Source of the DNA: Clostridiales bacterium
Lineage (GTDB): Bacteria > Bacillota > Clostridia > Oscillospirales > QAMX01
Length of the DNA stretch: 12,658 nucleotides
Reading direction: 5' to 3'
Assembly: GCA_016285815.1 (NCBI GenBank)
Contig: JAEERN010000125.1
Location: 1 to 12,658 of the forward strand
Shown: positions 6,783-12,658 of the stretch, piece by piece
How positions within the stretch are numbered: position 1 is the first letter of the stretch
Layout: every line of letters starts with the position of its first letter
The notes under the pieces: model-generated
What the model was told of the DNA's origin: nothing
The model's database searches: none
Seen by the model: the letters and a program-made list of their open reading frames with translations, nothing else
Program-made: the position numbers and the translations under genes

Positions 6783-8198
6783 ATGGACAAGTTCTTTAAG
6801 CTCTCCGAGAACAAGACGACTGTCCGCACCGAGATCGTCGCCGGCCTTACCACGTTCATGGCCATGGCGTACATTCTCGCCGTCAATGCGGGCATCTTCA
6901 GCGATCTCGGACCGGAAACCGTCACCTTTGGCGCCATCTACGTCGCCACCGCCATCTCTGCCGTCGTCGGTACGCTGCTCATCGGCCTGCTGGCCCGTCT
7001 GCCGCTCGCTCAGGCCTCCGGCATGGGCCTCAACGCCTACTTCGTCTACACCGTCTGCTTCGGCCTCGGCTTCTCCTACGCCAACGCCCTGCTGTTCGTT
7101 CTGGCCGACGGTCTGATTTTCGTTCTGCTGACCCTGACCGGCCTGCGGAAGATCATCTTCGACGCGGTCCCGCCCGCCGTCAAAGCCGCCATCCCCGCCG
7201 GTATCGGCCTGTTCATCGCGCTGATCGGCTTCCGTGACGCGGGTCTCGTCATCAACAGCGAGGCCACCGGCACCGACCTGCCCAGCTTCAACCTGCTGGC
7301 CGGCACCACTTGGGCCTCCATCATGCCCCTGGTCGTCGCCCTGCTGACCGTCATCGCCATCGCCGTTCTGTTCAAGTTCCGCGTCAAGGGCGCCATCCTC
7401 TGGAGCATGCTGGGCGGCGCGGCCCTCTACTACCTGCTCGGCCTCACGGTCCCGGGCTTCTACGCCAACTTTGACGCCGGCGTCATGAACCCCCTGACCG
7501 CCTTCAAGGATTTCGGCACCATGTCCTTCGGCAAGGTCTTCACCTCGGGCTTTGACTTCTCCGGCTATCTCGCCGTGGAAGGCCACTCCGTCGGCGGCCT
7601 GATTCTGGCCTTCATCACCACGGCCCTCGCGTTCTGCATGGTCGATATGTTCGACACCATGGGCACCCTCTACGGCGCCTGCCGCGCGGGCAACATGCTC
7701 ATCAAAAAGAGCGACGGCACCAGCGAAGTTCCCAACATGAACAAGGCCATGCTGGCCGACGCCATCGCCACCTGCACCGGTTCCGTCTGCGGCACCTCCA
7801 CCGTCACCACCTTCGTCGAGTCCTCCTCCGGCGTCGCCGCCGGCGGCCGCACGGGCCTGACCTCCGTGGTCACCGCCATCATGTTCCTCATCGCCATGTT
7901 CCTGAGCCCGGTCGCCGCTCTGATCCCGTCCTGCGCTTACGGCGCGGTCCTGATCTACGTCGGCATCCTCATGATCGGCAGCGTCAAGGACATCGAGTGG
8001 AGCGATCCCGCCGTGGCCCTCCCGGCGTTCCTGACCCTCGCCATGATGCCCTTCACCTACAACATCAGCTACGGCATCGCCTTCGGCATGATCTCCCACC
8101 TCTGCGTCAAGATCTGCACCGGCAAGGTCAAAGAGATCAACGTCGGCACCTGGGTCATCTCGCTGCTCTTCGTGGCCATGTTCCTGCTGTCCCACTGA
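6783..8198 (+). CDS. NCS2/AzgA-family purine permease (adenine/guanine/hypoxanthine type)
   Basis: A 471-aa polytopic inner-membrane protein of normal family length, predicted to import nucleobases with protons. AzgA/PbuG-type landmarks are present in order: the N-terminal ENKTTVRTEIVAGLTTFMAM (10-29), ASGMGLNAYF (78-87), IPAGIGLFIALIGF (137-150), DMFDTMGTLYG (288-298) with the acidic residues of the helix-8 region, and GTSTVTTFVESSSGVAAGGR (337-356), whose E346 sits in the substrate-site motif. The family is clear, but the purine specificity (adenine, guanine, hypoxanthine or xanthine) cannot be read from sequence. One difference from many relatives is VNAG at 34-37, where VNP is common. The ATG follows AGGAGG (6765-6770) by 12 nt, or the overlapping GGAG (6769-6772) by 10 nt. 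It has its own strong promoter, a long leader and a terminator, so it is a single-gene unit. Confidence 0.95.
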   Translation: MDKFFKLSENKTTVRTEIVAGLTTFMAMAYILAVNAGIFSDLGPETVTFGAIYVATAISAVVGTLLIGLLARLPLAQASGMGLNAYFVYTVCFGLGFSYANALLFVLADGLIFVLLTLTGLRKIIFDAVPPAVKAAIPAGIGLFIALIGFRDAGLVINSEATGTDLPSFNLLAGTTWASIMPLVVALLTVIAIAVLFKFRVKGAILWSMLGGAALYYLLGLTVPGFYANFDAGVMNPLTAFKDFGTMSFGKVFTSGFDFSGYLAVEGHSVGGLILAFITTALAFCMVDMFDTMGTLYGACRAGNMLIKKSDGTSEVPNMNKAMLADAIATCTGSVCGTSTVTTFVESSSGVAAGGRTGLTSVVTAIMFLIAMFLSPVAALIPSCAYGAVLIYVGILMIGSVKDIEWSDPAVALPAFLTLAMMPFTYNISYGIAFGMISHLCVKICTGKVKEINVGTWVISLLFVAMFLLSH

Positions 8199-8224
8199 TC
8201 GGCCCTTTCCCACACAGCAACGCG

Positions 8225-8263
8225 CCGTCCGGCGGCCCCTGCGGCCGCCGGACGGTTTCTTTT
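8225..8263 (+). terminator. Rho-independent terminator after the purine permease
   Basis: Perfect 13-bp GC-rich stem (8225-8237 with 8243-8255), loop CCTGC, then TTTCTTTT (8256-8263). It ends 34 bases before the next ATG. Confidence 0.9.
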
Positions 8264-8297
8264 CTCCGCCGCATCACCGCTAAGAAAGGGGTCCGCC

Positions 8298-9026
8298 ATG
8301 TCCGACTCTGTTCCCTCCCCCTCCGGCGCCGCCGGGATCCCGGCGGCTCTTGCCGCTCTGCGCGACGAAACGTACCGCCGCTTCCAGATCGGCCTTCTGC
8401 CCACCGTTCCGCCGGAGACGGTCCTCGGTGTCCGAACGCCGGACCTGAGACGGCTGGCGCGCTCGCTGGACGGCGCCGCCGCGGCGGAGTTCCTCGCCGC
8501 CCTGCCCCACGGGCAGTACGAGGAAAACCTGCTCCACGCCCTTCTCCTCGCCCGGATCTGGGACTTTGACCGCTGTCTGGCCGAGGTCGAGCGGTTCCTG
8601 CCGCACGTGGACAACTGGGCGGTCTGCGACCAGCTCCGGCCGGCCGTCTTCGCCCGCCAGGCCGACCGTCTGCCGCCCGCCGTGGACCGGTGGCTGGCCT
8701 CGGAGCGCCCTTTTACGGTGCGCTTCGGCGTCGGCATGCTGATGTGCCACTTCCTGGACGAGCGCTTCCGGCCGGAACAGGCCGCGCGCGTGGCCGCTCT
8801 GCGCAGCGGGGAATACTACGTCAACATGATGCTCGCCTGGTATTTTGCCACGGCGCTGGCCAAGCAGTACGACGCGGCGCTGCCGCTGGTGGCCTCCGAC
8901 GCGCTGGACCCCTGGGTCCGCGCCAGGACCATTCAAAAGGCGCTGGAGAGCTTCCGCGTGACGCCGGAGCACAAAGCCGTTCTGCGCGCGCTGCGCGCCG
9001 CTCCGGACCGGCCGGCGCGGCGCTGA
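8298..9026 (+). CDS. AlkD-type DNA alkylation repair protein
   Basis: A 242-aa all-helical HEAT-like-repeat protein of the DNA_alkylation family. Characterised members are DNA glycosylases that remove N3- and N7-alkylated purines without flipping the base. The signature blocks are present: YEENLLHALLLARIWDF (74-90), VDNWAVCD (104-111), PFTVRFGVGMLM (138-149) and YYVNMMLAWYFATALAKQYD (173-192). In Bacillus cereus AlkD the key residues are W109, D113, R148 and W187; here W107, D111, R142 and W181 fit, including the W-to-D spacing of four, so activity is plausible. The first 20 residues and the Arg/Pro-rich tail look dispensable. The ATG follows AAAGGGG (8285-8291) by 6 nt. No promoter is visible in the 34 nt after the preceding terminator, so expression may depend on read-through or on a promoter inside the permease gene. 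Confidence 0.92.
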   Translation: MSDSVPSPSGAAGIPAALAALRDETYRRFQIGLLPTVPPETVLGVRTPDLRRLARSLDGAAAAEFLAALPHGQYEENLLHALLLARIWDFDRCLAEVERFLPHVDNWAVCDQLRPAVFARQADRLPPAVDRWLASERPFTVRFGVGMLMCHFLDERFRPEQAARVAALRSGEYYVNMMLAWYFATALAKQYDAALPLVASDALDPWVRARTIQKALESFRVTPEHKAVLRALRAAPDRPARR

Positions 9027-9056
9027 CTTGCCGCCCGCTTTCTTAAACGCACGCTG

Positions 9057-9106
9057 AAAAAGCCCGGCGTTCCGCCTCTGCAAAGGCGGAACGCCGGGCT
9101 TTTTTT
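9057..9106. terminator. Bidirectional terminator between convergent genes
   Basis: Perfect 16-bp stem (9061-9076 with 9085-9100) and an 8-nt loop, flanked by AAAA (9057-9060) and TTTTTT (9101-9106), which extend the pairing. The T-run serves the plus-strand AlkD gene. The A-tract becomes a T-run for the minus-strand aldolase gene, whose stop codon lies 12 bases away. Confidence 0.95.
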
Positions 9107-9118
9107 CCTTGGGACAGA

Positions 9119-9940
9119 TCAGATGTTGATGGTCATGCCGCCGGCGTCGGCCTCGACGCCCTCGATGCCGCTCTTCAGAGCCGCCAGATCCCTCTTCATG
9201 GCCAGCGCGAAGGCCAGGATATCCGAGTGGTGCACGATCAGGTTCGCGCCCGTCTCGCGGGCCCAGAGGATCTCCTGTTCCAATCCGTCGTAGTGCACGT
9301 GGATCCCCGAACCGAGGCCCGCCCGCCGGGCCCGGGCCATGATGTCCCGCACCGCCTCGAGATAGACGGGATCCCGGTACTGCTCCGGGATGCCCAGCGA
9401 GCACGACAGGTCGTGGGGCCCGATGAGGATCCCGTCCAGCCCGGGCACGGCGAACAGCTCGTCCAGCCGGTCCATGGCGGGAACGCTCTCGATGTTGACG
9501 ATGAGGCTGCGCCCGGCGTTGGCCCGGTCCAGATAGGTCGAAAGCGCCGGCTCGAGCTCTTCCTCCCCGGCAAGGAACCGCGCCAGACGCTGTCCCTTGA
9601 GGGGCTTGTACTTGACCGCGCCGACGAACTCGCGGATGGTGGACACGTCCTCGGTATACGGCACGATGATCCCCGCCGCGCCCGCGTCCAGCGTCATGGA
9701 CGCGTCATAGGGGTCGTGGGTGGGGATGCGCACCAGCGGCGCGATGTCCGCCGCGGCGTAGGCCCGGCACATCCAGCCCAGCGTCGTGCGGTCGATGGGG
9801 ATGTGCTCCGTGTCGATGAAGACGAAATCCATGCCGAGGCCCTTGATCGTGGCCGTGAAATTCGGCGCGCGGGACACCAGCATGGTGCCGTAGACGCGCG
9901 TTCCGTCGTGCAGGGCGGCGCGAAGTCCGGTTCCGTTCAC
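9119..9940 (-). CDS. HpcH/HpaI-family class II aldolase
   Basis: A 273-aa cytoplasmic aldolase of the metal-dependent HpcH/HpaI family. Members split or join 2-oxo acids, typically giving pyruvate plus an aldehyde (for example 2-keto-3-deoxyglucarate to pyruvate and tartronate semialdehyde). Matching motifs are FIDTEH (41-46), whose H46 is the expected base, VRIP with R71 for the pyruvate carboxylate, GIIVPYTED (90-98), NIES with metal ligand E151, and GPHDLS (174-179) with metal ligand D177. All catalytic positions are kept. The substrate cannot be read from sequence. The start is GTG at 9940, with CCTCCT on the plus strand (AGGAGG as transcribed, 9948-9953) 7 nt upstream. It is the last gene of the minus-strand set, 16 nt after the dehydrogenase stop, so the two are almost certainly cotranscribed. 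Confidence 0.92.
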   Translation of the reverse strand: MNGTGLRAALHDGTRVYGTMLVSRAPNFTATIKGLGMDFVFIDTEHIPIDRTTLGWMCRAYAAADIAPLVRIPTHDPYDASMTLDAGAAGIIVPYTEDVSTIREFVGAVKYKPLKGQRLARFLAGEEELEPALSTYLDRANAGRSLIVNIESVPAMDRLDELFAVPGLDGILIGPHDLSCSLGIPEQYRDPVYLEAVRDIMARARRAGLGSGIHVHYDGLEQEILWARETGANLIVHHSDILAFALAMKRDLAALKSGIEGVEADAGGMTINI

Positions 9941-9947
9941 AAAGATC

Positions 9948-9953
9948 CCTCCT
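9948..9953 (-). promoter_or_regulatory. Ribosome binding site deciding the aldolase GTG start
   Basis: AGGAGG on the minus strand, 7 nt before the GTG at 9940 and 3 nt after the dehydrogenase stop codon (9957-9959). It supports GTG initiation and tight operon packing. Confidence 0.85.
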
Positions 9954-9956
9954 CTT

Positions 9957-10913
9957 TCAGTTGACGCGGTTCTGCGTCCGGCCGGCCAGCCAGGCGCTCA
10001 CGTTCTCCGCGGCGATGTGCATCAGTCTCTGCCGCGCCTCCAGCGTGGCCCAGGCGATGTGCGGCGTCACCAGTGCGTTCTTGGCCCGCAGCAGCGGGTC
10101 CTCCGCCGCCGGCGGCTCTTCGGCCAGCACGTCCAGCGCGGCGCCCGCGATGCGCCCCTCGTCCAGCGCCGCCGCTAGGGCCGCTCCGTCCACCAGCTGG
10201 CCCCGGGCCGTGTTGATCAGACAAGCCGTGGGCTTCATGCGGGCCAGCGCTCCGGCTCCGATCATCTTTTCGTTTTCCGCCGTCAGCGGGCAGTGCAGGC
10301 TGATGAAGTCCGACTCAGCCAGCAGCGTGTCCAGATCGGCCCAGGCAAAGCCGTCCTCGAAGGGCGGCTGCGCCGCGTTCAGCCCATAGGCCAGCACCTT
10401 CATGCCGAAGGCGTGGGCGATCTCCGCCGTGCGGCGGCCGATGCGGCCCAACCCCACGACGCCGAGAGTCTTTCCGGCCAGCTCGCGCTGAGGCGTCAGC
10501 CAGAAGGAATAGTCCGGCTGGGCCGACCACGCGCCGCCCCGCACCGCCTCGGCGTGGGTCCCCACGCGGCGCGACAGCTCCAGGATGTGCGCAAAGACCA
10601 GCTCCGCCACTGACTCCGTGCCGTAGGTCGGCACGTTGCAGACCGGGATCCCCCGCCGCGCCGCGGCGGCGACGTCCACCACGTTGAACCCCGTGGCCAG
10701 CACGCCGACGTACTTCAGCGACGGCAGCGCCGCGAATTCCGCCTCGCCCAGAGGCGTCTTATTGGTGAACAGCACCTCCGCGCCGGCACCGCGCTCCAGG
10801 ATCTTCTCCCGGGGGGTCCGGTCCCAGACCGTCAGCTCTCCCAGCGCGGCGATCTCGTCCCACGGGTTGTCGCCGGGGTTCAGCGCATACCCGTCCAGTA
10901 CCACCAGTTTCAT
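9957..10913 (-). CDS. D-2-hydroxyacid dehydrogenase (glycerate dehydrogenase/hydroxypyruvate reductase type)
   Basis: A 318-aa cytoplasmic oxidoreductase that would interconvert a 2-oxo acid and a D-2-hydroxy acid; closest in style are clostridial glycerate dehydrogenases (hydroxypyruvate to D-glycerate). The N-terminal lobe has MKLVVLDGYALNPGD (1-15) and LATGFNVVD (72-80). The Rossmann motif GLGRIG is at 154-159. The catalytic triad is Arg237 (INTARG), Glu266 (AEEPP) and His285 (TPHIAW), all present. After the second Rossmann strand the sequence is AYGLN, without the acidic residue that favours NAD in many relatives, so the cofactor preference is uncertain. I start at ATG 10913, 7 nt after the site AAGGA (10921-10925, minus strand). 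A longer frame from ATG 10934 would place that site inside the gene and has no site of its own. It heads a two-gene unit with the aldolase. Confidence 0.93.
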   Translation of the reverse strand: MKLVVLDGYALNPGDNPWDEIAALGELTVWDRTPREKILERGAGAEVLFTNKTPLGEAEFAALPSLKYVGVLATGFNVVDVAAAARRGIPVCNVPTYGTESVAELVFAHILELSRRVGTHAEAVRGGAWSAQPDYSFWLTPQRELAGKTLGVVGLGRIGRRTAEIAHAFGMKVLAYGLNAAQPPFEDGFAWADLDTLLAESDFISLHCPLTAENEKMIGAGALARMKPTACLINTARGQLVDGAALAAALDEGRIAGAALDVLAEEPPAAEDPLLRAKNALVTPHIAWATLEARQRLMHIAAENVSAWLAGRTQNRVN

Positions 10914-10920
10914 TTTCTTT

Positions 10921-10927
10921 TCCTTCC
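10921..10927 (-). promoter_or_regulatory. Ribosome binding site deciding the dehydrogenase start
   Basis: On the minus strand this reads GGAAGGA, 7 nt before the ATG at 10913. It lies within the first codons of the alternative longer frame from 10934, which argues against that start. The 90-nt gap to the zinc-ribbon gene (10914-11003) shows a small GTCCG/CGGAC hairpin but no clear terminator or promoter. Confidence 0.75.
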
Positions 10928-11003
10928 ATCCCATATGATTTACGGTTCGCCCCCGGTCGTCCGGAAGCGGACCGCATTCTTCCCGTTTTTCTCTCGCGCC
11001 GGC

Positions 11004-11507
11004 TCAGGCTCCGGCCCGCACGCAGCCCCACGCCGCCAGCGCGATCAGGATCAGAACGGCGGCCGCGCCGCCCCAGATCAGCGCTCTGCGGCAGACGGTC
11101 CACCACCACGACGGCTCCGCGGTCTCGCTGTCCCGCACGGTCAGCGAAAGGCGAAGCTTTTCCAGACCCCACATCAGCTGGGGAAAGGCGGCGTTCATCC
11201 CGGCCGCGGCCGCCGCGAAAAATGCGGCGAACACCAGCTTGCGCACGTCCGGCGGAAAGACCGGGATCTGCCAGATCACGACGCAGACCGCCGCGATGGC
11301 GAACAGCGCGATCCCCACCGCCCGTTCGGCCCGGCCGGGAGCCAGATCGTCCCCTGCCCGGGTGGCGCGGCCGATCTTTTCGGAAAGAGACGCCGCCGCC
11401 CGGCGGCTCTCCTCTTCCGGCAGCGGCTCGCCCAGCCGCGCGCCGCAGTCCACACAGAACATCCGGCCGTCCGACTGCTCTGCGCCGCACTGTCCGCACC
11501 GCTTCAC
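11004..11507 (-). CDS. Small zinc-ribbon membrane protein of unknown function
   Basis: I do not recognise a specific family. The 167-aa protein opens with a zinc ribbon, CGQCG (4-8) and CVDCG (18-22), whose C4, C7, C18 and C21 are suited to one zinc ion. A polar linker (about 25-60) follows. Hydrophobic segments lie near 63-82, 88-108 and 142-162, with a polar loop at 115-138, so it is probably an inner-membrane protein with the zinc ribbon at the membrane surface. The start is GTG at 11507, with GGGAGGT (11514-11520, minus strand) 6 nt upstream. The GTG overlaps the stop of the sensor kinase by four bases (GTGA), a typical sign of translational coupling. It may therefore modulate or serve the signalling pathway of the kinase, but that is inference from position only. 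Confidence 0.8.
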   Translation of the reverse strand: MKRCGQCGAEQSDGRMFCVDCGARLGEPLPEEESRRAAASLSEKIGRATRAGDDLAPGRAERAVGIALFAIAAVCVVIWQIPVFPPDVRKLVFAAFFAAAAAGMNAAFPQLMWGLEKLRLSLTVRDSETAEPSWWWTVCRRALIWGGAAAVLILIALAAWGCVRAGA

Positions 11508-12658
11508 GCCTGGACCTCCCCCGCTCTCCCGTCAGTCGCTGCGCCGCTCTCCGGCGGGAAGCAGACGCGCACCGAGGTGCCGACGCCGGGCCGGCTGTCC
11601 AGCGACACCTCCGCCCCGTGCAGGGCAGCGGCGTGCTTGACGATGGAAAGGCCCAGCCCCGTGCCGCCCAGCGCCCGGGAACGGCTCTTGTCCACCCGGT
11701 AGAACCGCTCGAAGATGCGGTCCAGATGCTCCGGCGGGATGCCGATGCCGGTGTCCGCCACCGTCACCAGCACGCCCTCGGGGCTTTTGTGCAGCGAAAC
11801 GGAAACGCTGCCACCCGGCCGGTTGTATTTGACGGCGTTGTCCGCCAGATTGTAGATCATCTCGAACAGCAGCACGCGCACGCCGTCGACCACGGCGGGC
11901 TCGCCGCTCAGCGTCAGCGTCACGCCGGCCTTTTCGGCGGCAGGGCGCAGGCGGTCGGCCACCTCTTCACAGACCGCGTATAGCTCCACCGATCCGCGCT
12001 CTTTCTCCATGCCGCCCTCGTCCAGCCGGGACAGGCGCAGGATATCGTCGATCAGCGCCAGCAGGCGCCCCGCCTCCTCGTAGACCGTGCGCAGGAACCG
12101 CTCTTCGTCGCCCGGCGCCACCAGACCGTTGAGCATCAGCTCCGCGTTGCCGCGGATGGTGGTCAGCGGGGTCTTCAGCTCGTGGGACACGTTGGACGAA
12201 AACTCACGGCGCATGGCCTCGCGCCGCTCGTGCTCGGTCACGTCGATGAGCAGCGCGCCGACGCCCGCCAGCCGCCCGGCGCGGACGTTGGGGACCATTG
12301 TGACCCGGCAGCAGCGGCCGGCGATCTCCAAAAGACCCGAGTCCTGTCTGCCCGCCAGTGCGCTGCGCGCCAGCTTCCGCCAGGTCTCGTCGCCGCAGAG
12401 CGTCTCCAGCCCCAGCACACCGCCGGCCTCCGCGCCCAGCATGACCATGGCCGCGTTGTTCCAGCTGGTGACCCGGCCGTCGGCGTCCGCCAGCACGAAG
12501 CCCTCGCTCATGCCGGCGATCAGGCTTTGAAACTCGTCCTGACGGGCGCGCAGCTCTTCCATGCTCTCGCCGATGAGCTGGTTCTGGCGGCGCACCCGGG
12601 CGGACAGGGCGTCCAGCTCGGGAAACACGCGCTCCGGCGCATCCGCCGCCGCCGCCGC
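11504..12658 (-). CDS. PhoR-type sensor histidine kinase (5' partial)
   Basis: The frame stays open to the right edge, so the N-terminus, presumably with membrane helices, is outside the window. The visible 384 codons begin with an Ala run. Residues below count from the GTG at 12628, which is an in-frame codon and not necessarily the start. A helical linker (1-33) leads into a PAS domain (about 33-130; GFVLADADGRVTSWNNAAM). The dimerisation/phosphoacceptor domain has SHELKTP with H149. The ATPase domain shows the N box NLADNAVKYN (260-269), G1 DTGIGIP (292-298), the F box FERFY (306-310) and G2 GGTGLGLS (321-328). All kinase motifs are intact. This architecture resembles PhoR, VicK and ResE kinases; the signal cannot be deduced. 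The partner response regulator would be expected just upstream, beyond the window. Its stop overlaps the start of the zinc-ribbon gene. Confidence 0.95.
   Translation of the reverse strand, partial: AAAAADAPERVFPELDALSARVRRQNQLIGESMEELRARQDEFQSLIAGMSEGFVLADADGRVTSWNNAAMVMLGAEAGGVLGLETLCGDETWRKLARSALAGRQDSGLLEIAGRCCRVTMVPNVRAGRLAGVGALLIDVTEHERREAMRREFSSNVSHELKTPLTTIRGNAELMLNGLVAPGDEERFLRTVYEEAGRLLALIDDILRLSRLDEGGMEKERGSVELYAVCEEVADRLRPAAEKAGVTLTLSGEPAVVDGVRVLLFEMIYNLADNAVKYNRPGGSVSVSLHKSPEGVLVTVADTGIGIPPEHLDRIFERFYRVDKSRSRALGGTGLGLSIVKHAAALHGAEVSLDSRPGVGTSVRVCFPPESGAATDGRAGEVQA

Noticed and set aside
6498..8213. Minus-strand open frame of 571 codons opposite the permease
   Set aside because: It is antisense to the NCS2 permease and its leader, made almost only of Gly, Asp, Glu, Gln and Ala, with no domain visible.
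10914..10934. Longer start (ATG 10934) for the dehydrogenase
   Set aside because: The extra seven residues would be encoded by the ribosome binding site itself, there is no site upstream of 10934, and family members start at the MKLVVLDGY-type sequence.
12644..12658. GCC/CCG trinucleotide run at the right edge as a repeat element
   Set aside because: It encodes an Ala run in frame with the sensor kinase and is short and cut by the window edge, so it is better seen as low-complexity coding sequence.

Overview
The window is GC-rich (roughly 65% by eye) and densely coding. Strong AGGAGG-type ribosome binding sites, SigA-type promoters, hairpin-plus-T-run terminators, an AzgA-type purine permease and a PhoR-type kinase all fit a high-GC Firmicute, most likely a clostridial gut lineage such as Oscillospiraceae. 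That placement is inferred from protein style and gene content only; there is no rRNA or other marker here.

Layout. Positions 1-6243 are all on the plus strand: the 3' part of a large membrane protein that looks like a catalytically dead P1B-type ATPase, then prolyl-tRNA synthetase (proS), then, from its own promoter, an EF-G paralog with altered GTPase motifs, closed by a perfect 15-bp terminator. Positions 6244-6782 are a 539-base non-coding stretch. It holds a perfect 24-base palindrome, a perfect-consensus promoter and a leader of about 290 nt rich in hairpins and alternative pairings. The leader feeds an NCS2/AzgA-family purine permease (6783-8198), which ends in a terminator. A short AlkD-type DNA alkylation repair protein follows (8298-9026). 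A bidirectional terminator (9057-9106) separates it from a convergent minus-strand gene set.

The minus-strand set, read from the right edge leftward, is a PAS-containing sensor histidine kinase (5' end outside the window), a small zinc-ribbon membrane protein overlapping it by 4 bases, a D-2-hydroxyacid dehydrogenase of the glycerate dehydrogenase/hydroxypyruvate reductase type, and a HpcH/HpaI-family aldolase. The last two lie 16 nt apart and probably act in one 2-oxoacid/hydroxyacid pathway. The kinase and zinc-ribbon protein look translationally coupled.

The most unusual items are the P-type-ATPase-like pseudoenzyme that keeps the eight-helix layout but has lost every diagnostic catalytic motif, the EF-G paralog lacking the G3 histidine and the G4 asparagine, and the permease leader, which looks like an RNA regulatory element of a class I cannot assign. 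I see no CRISPR array, tRNA, rRNA, insertion sequence or phage gene.
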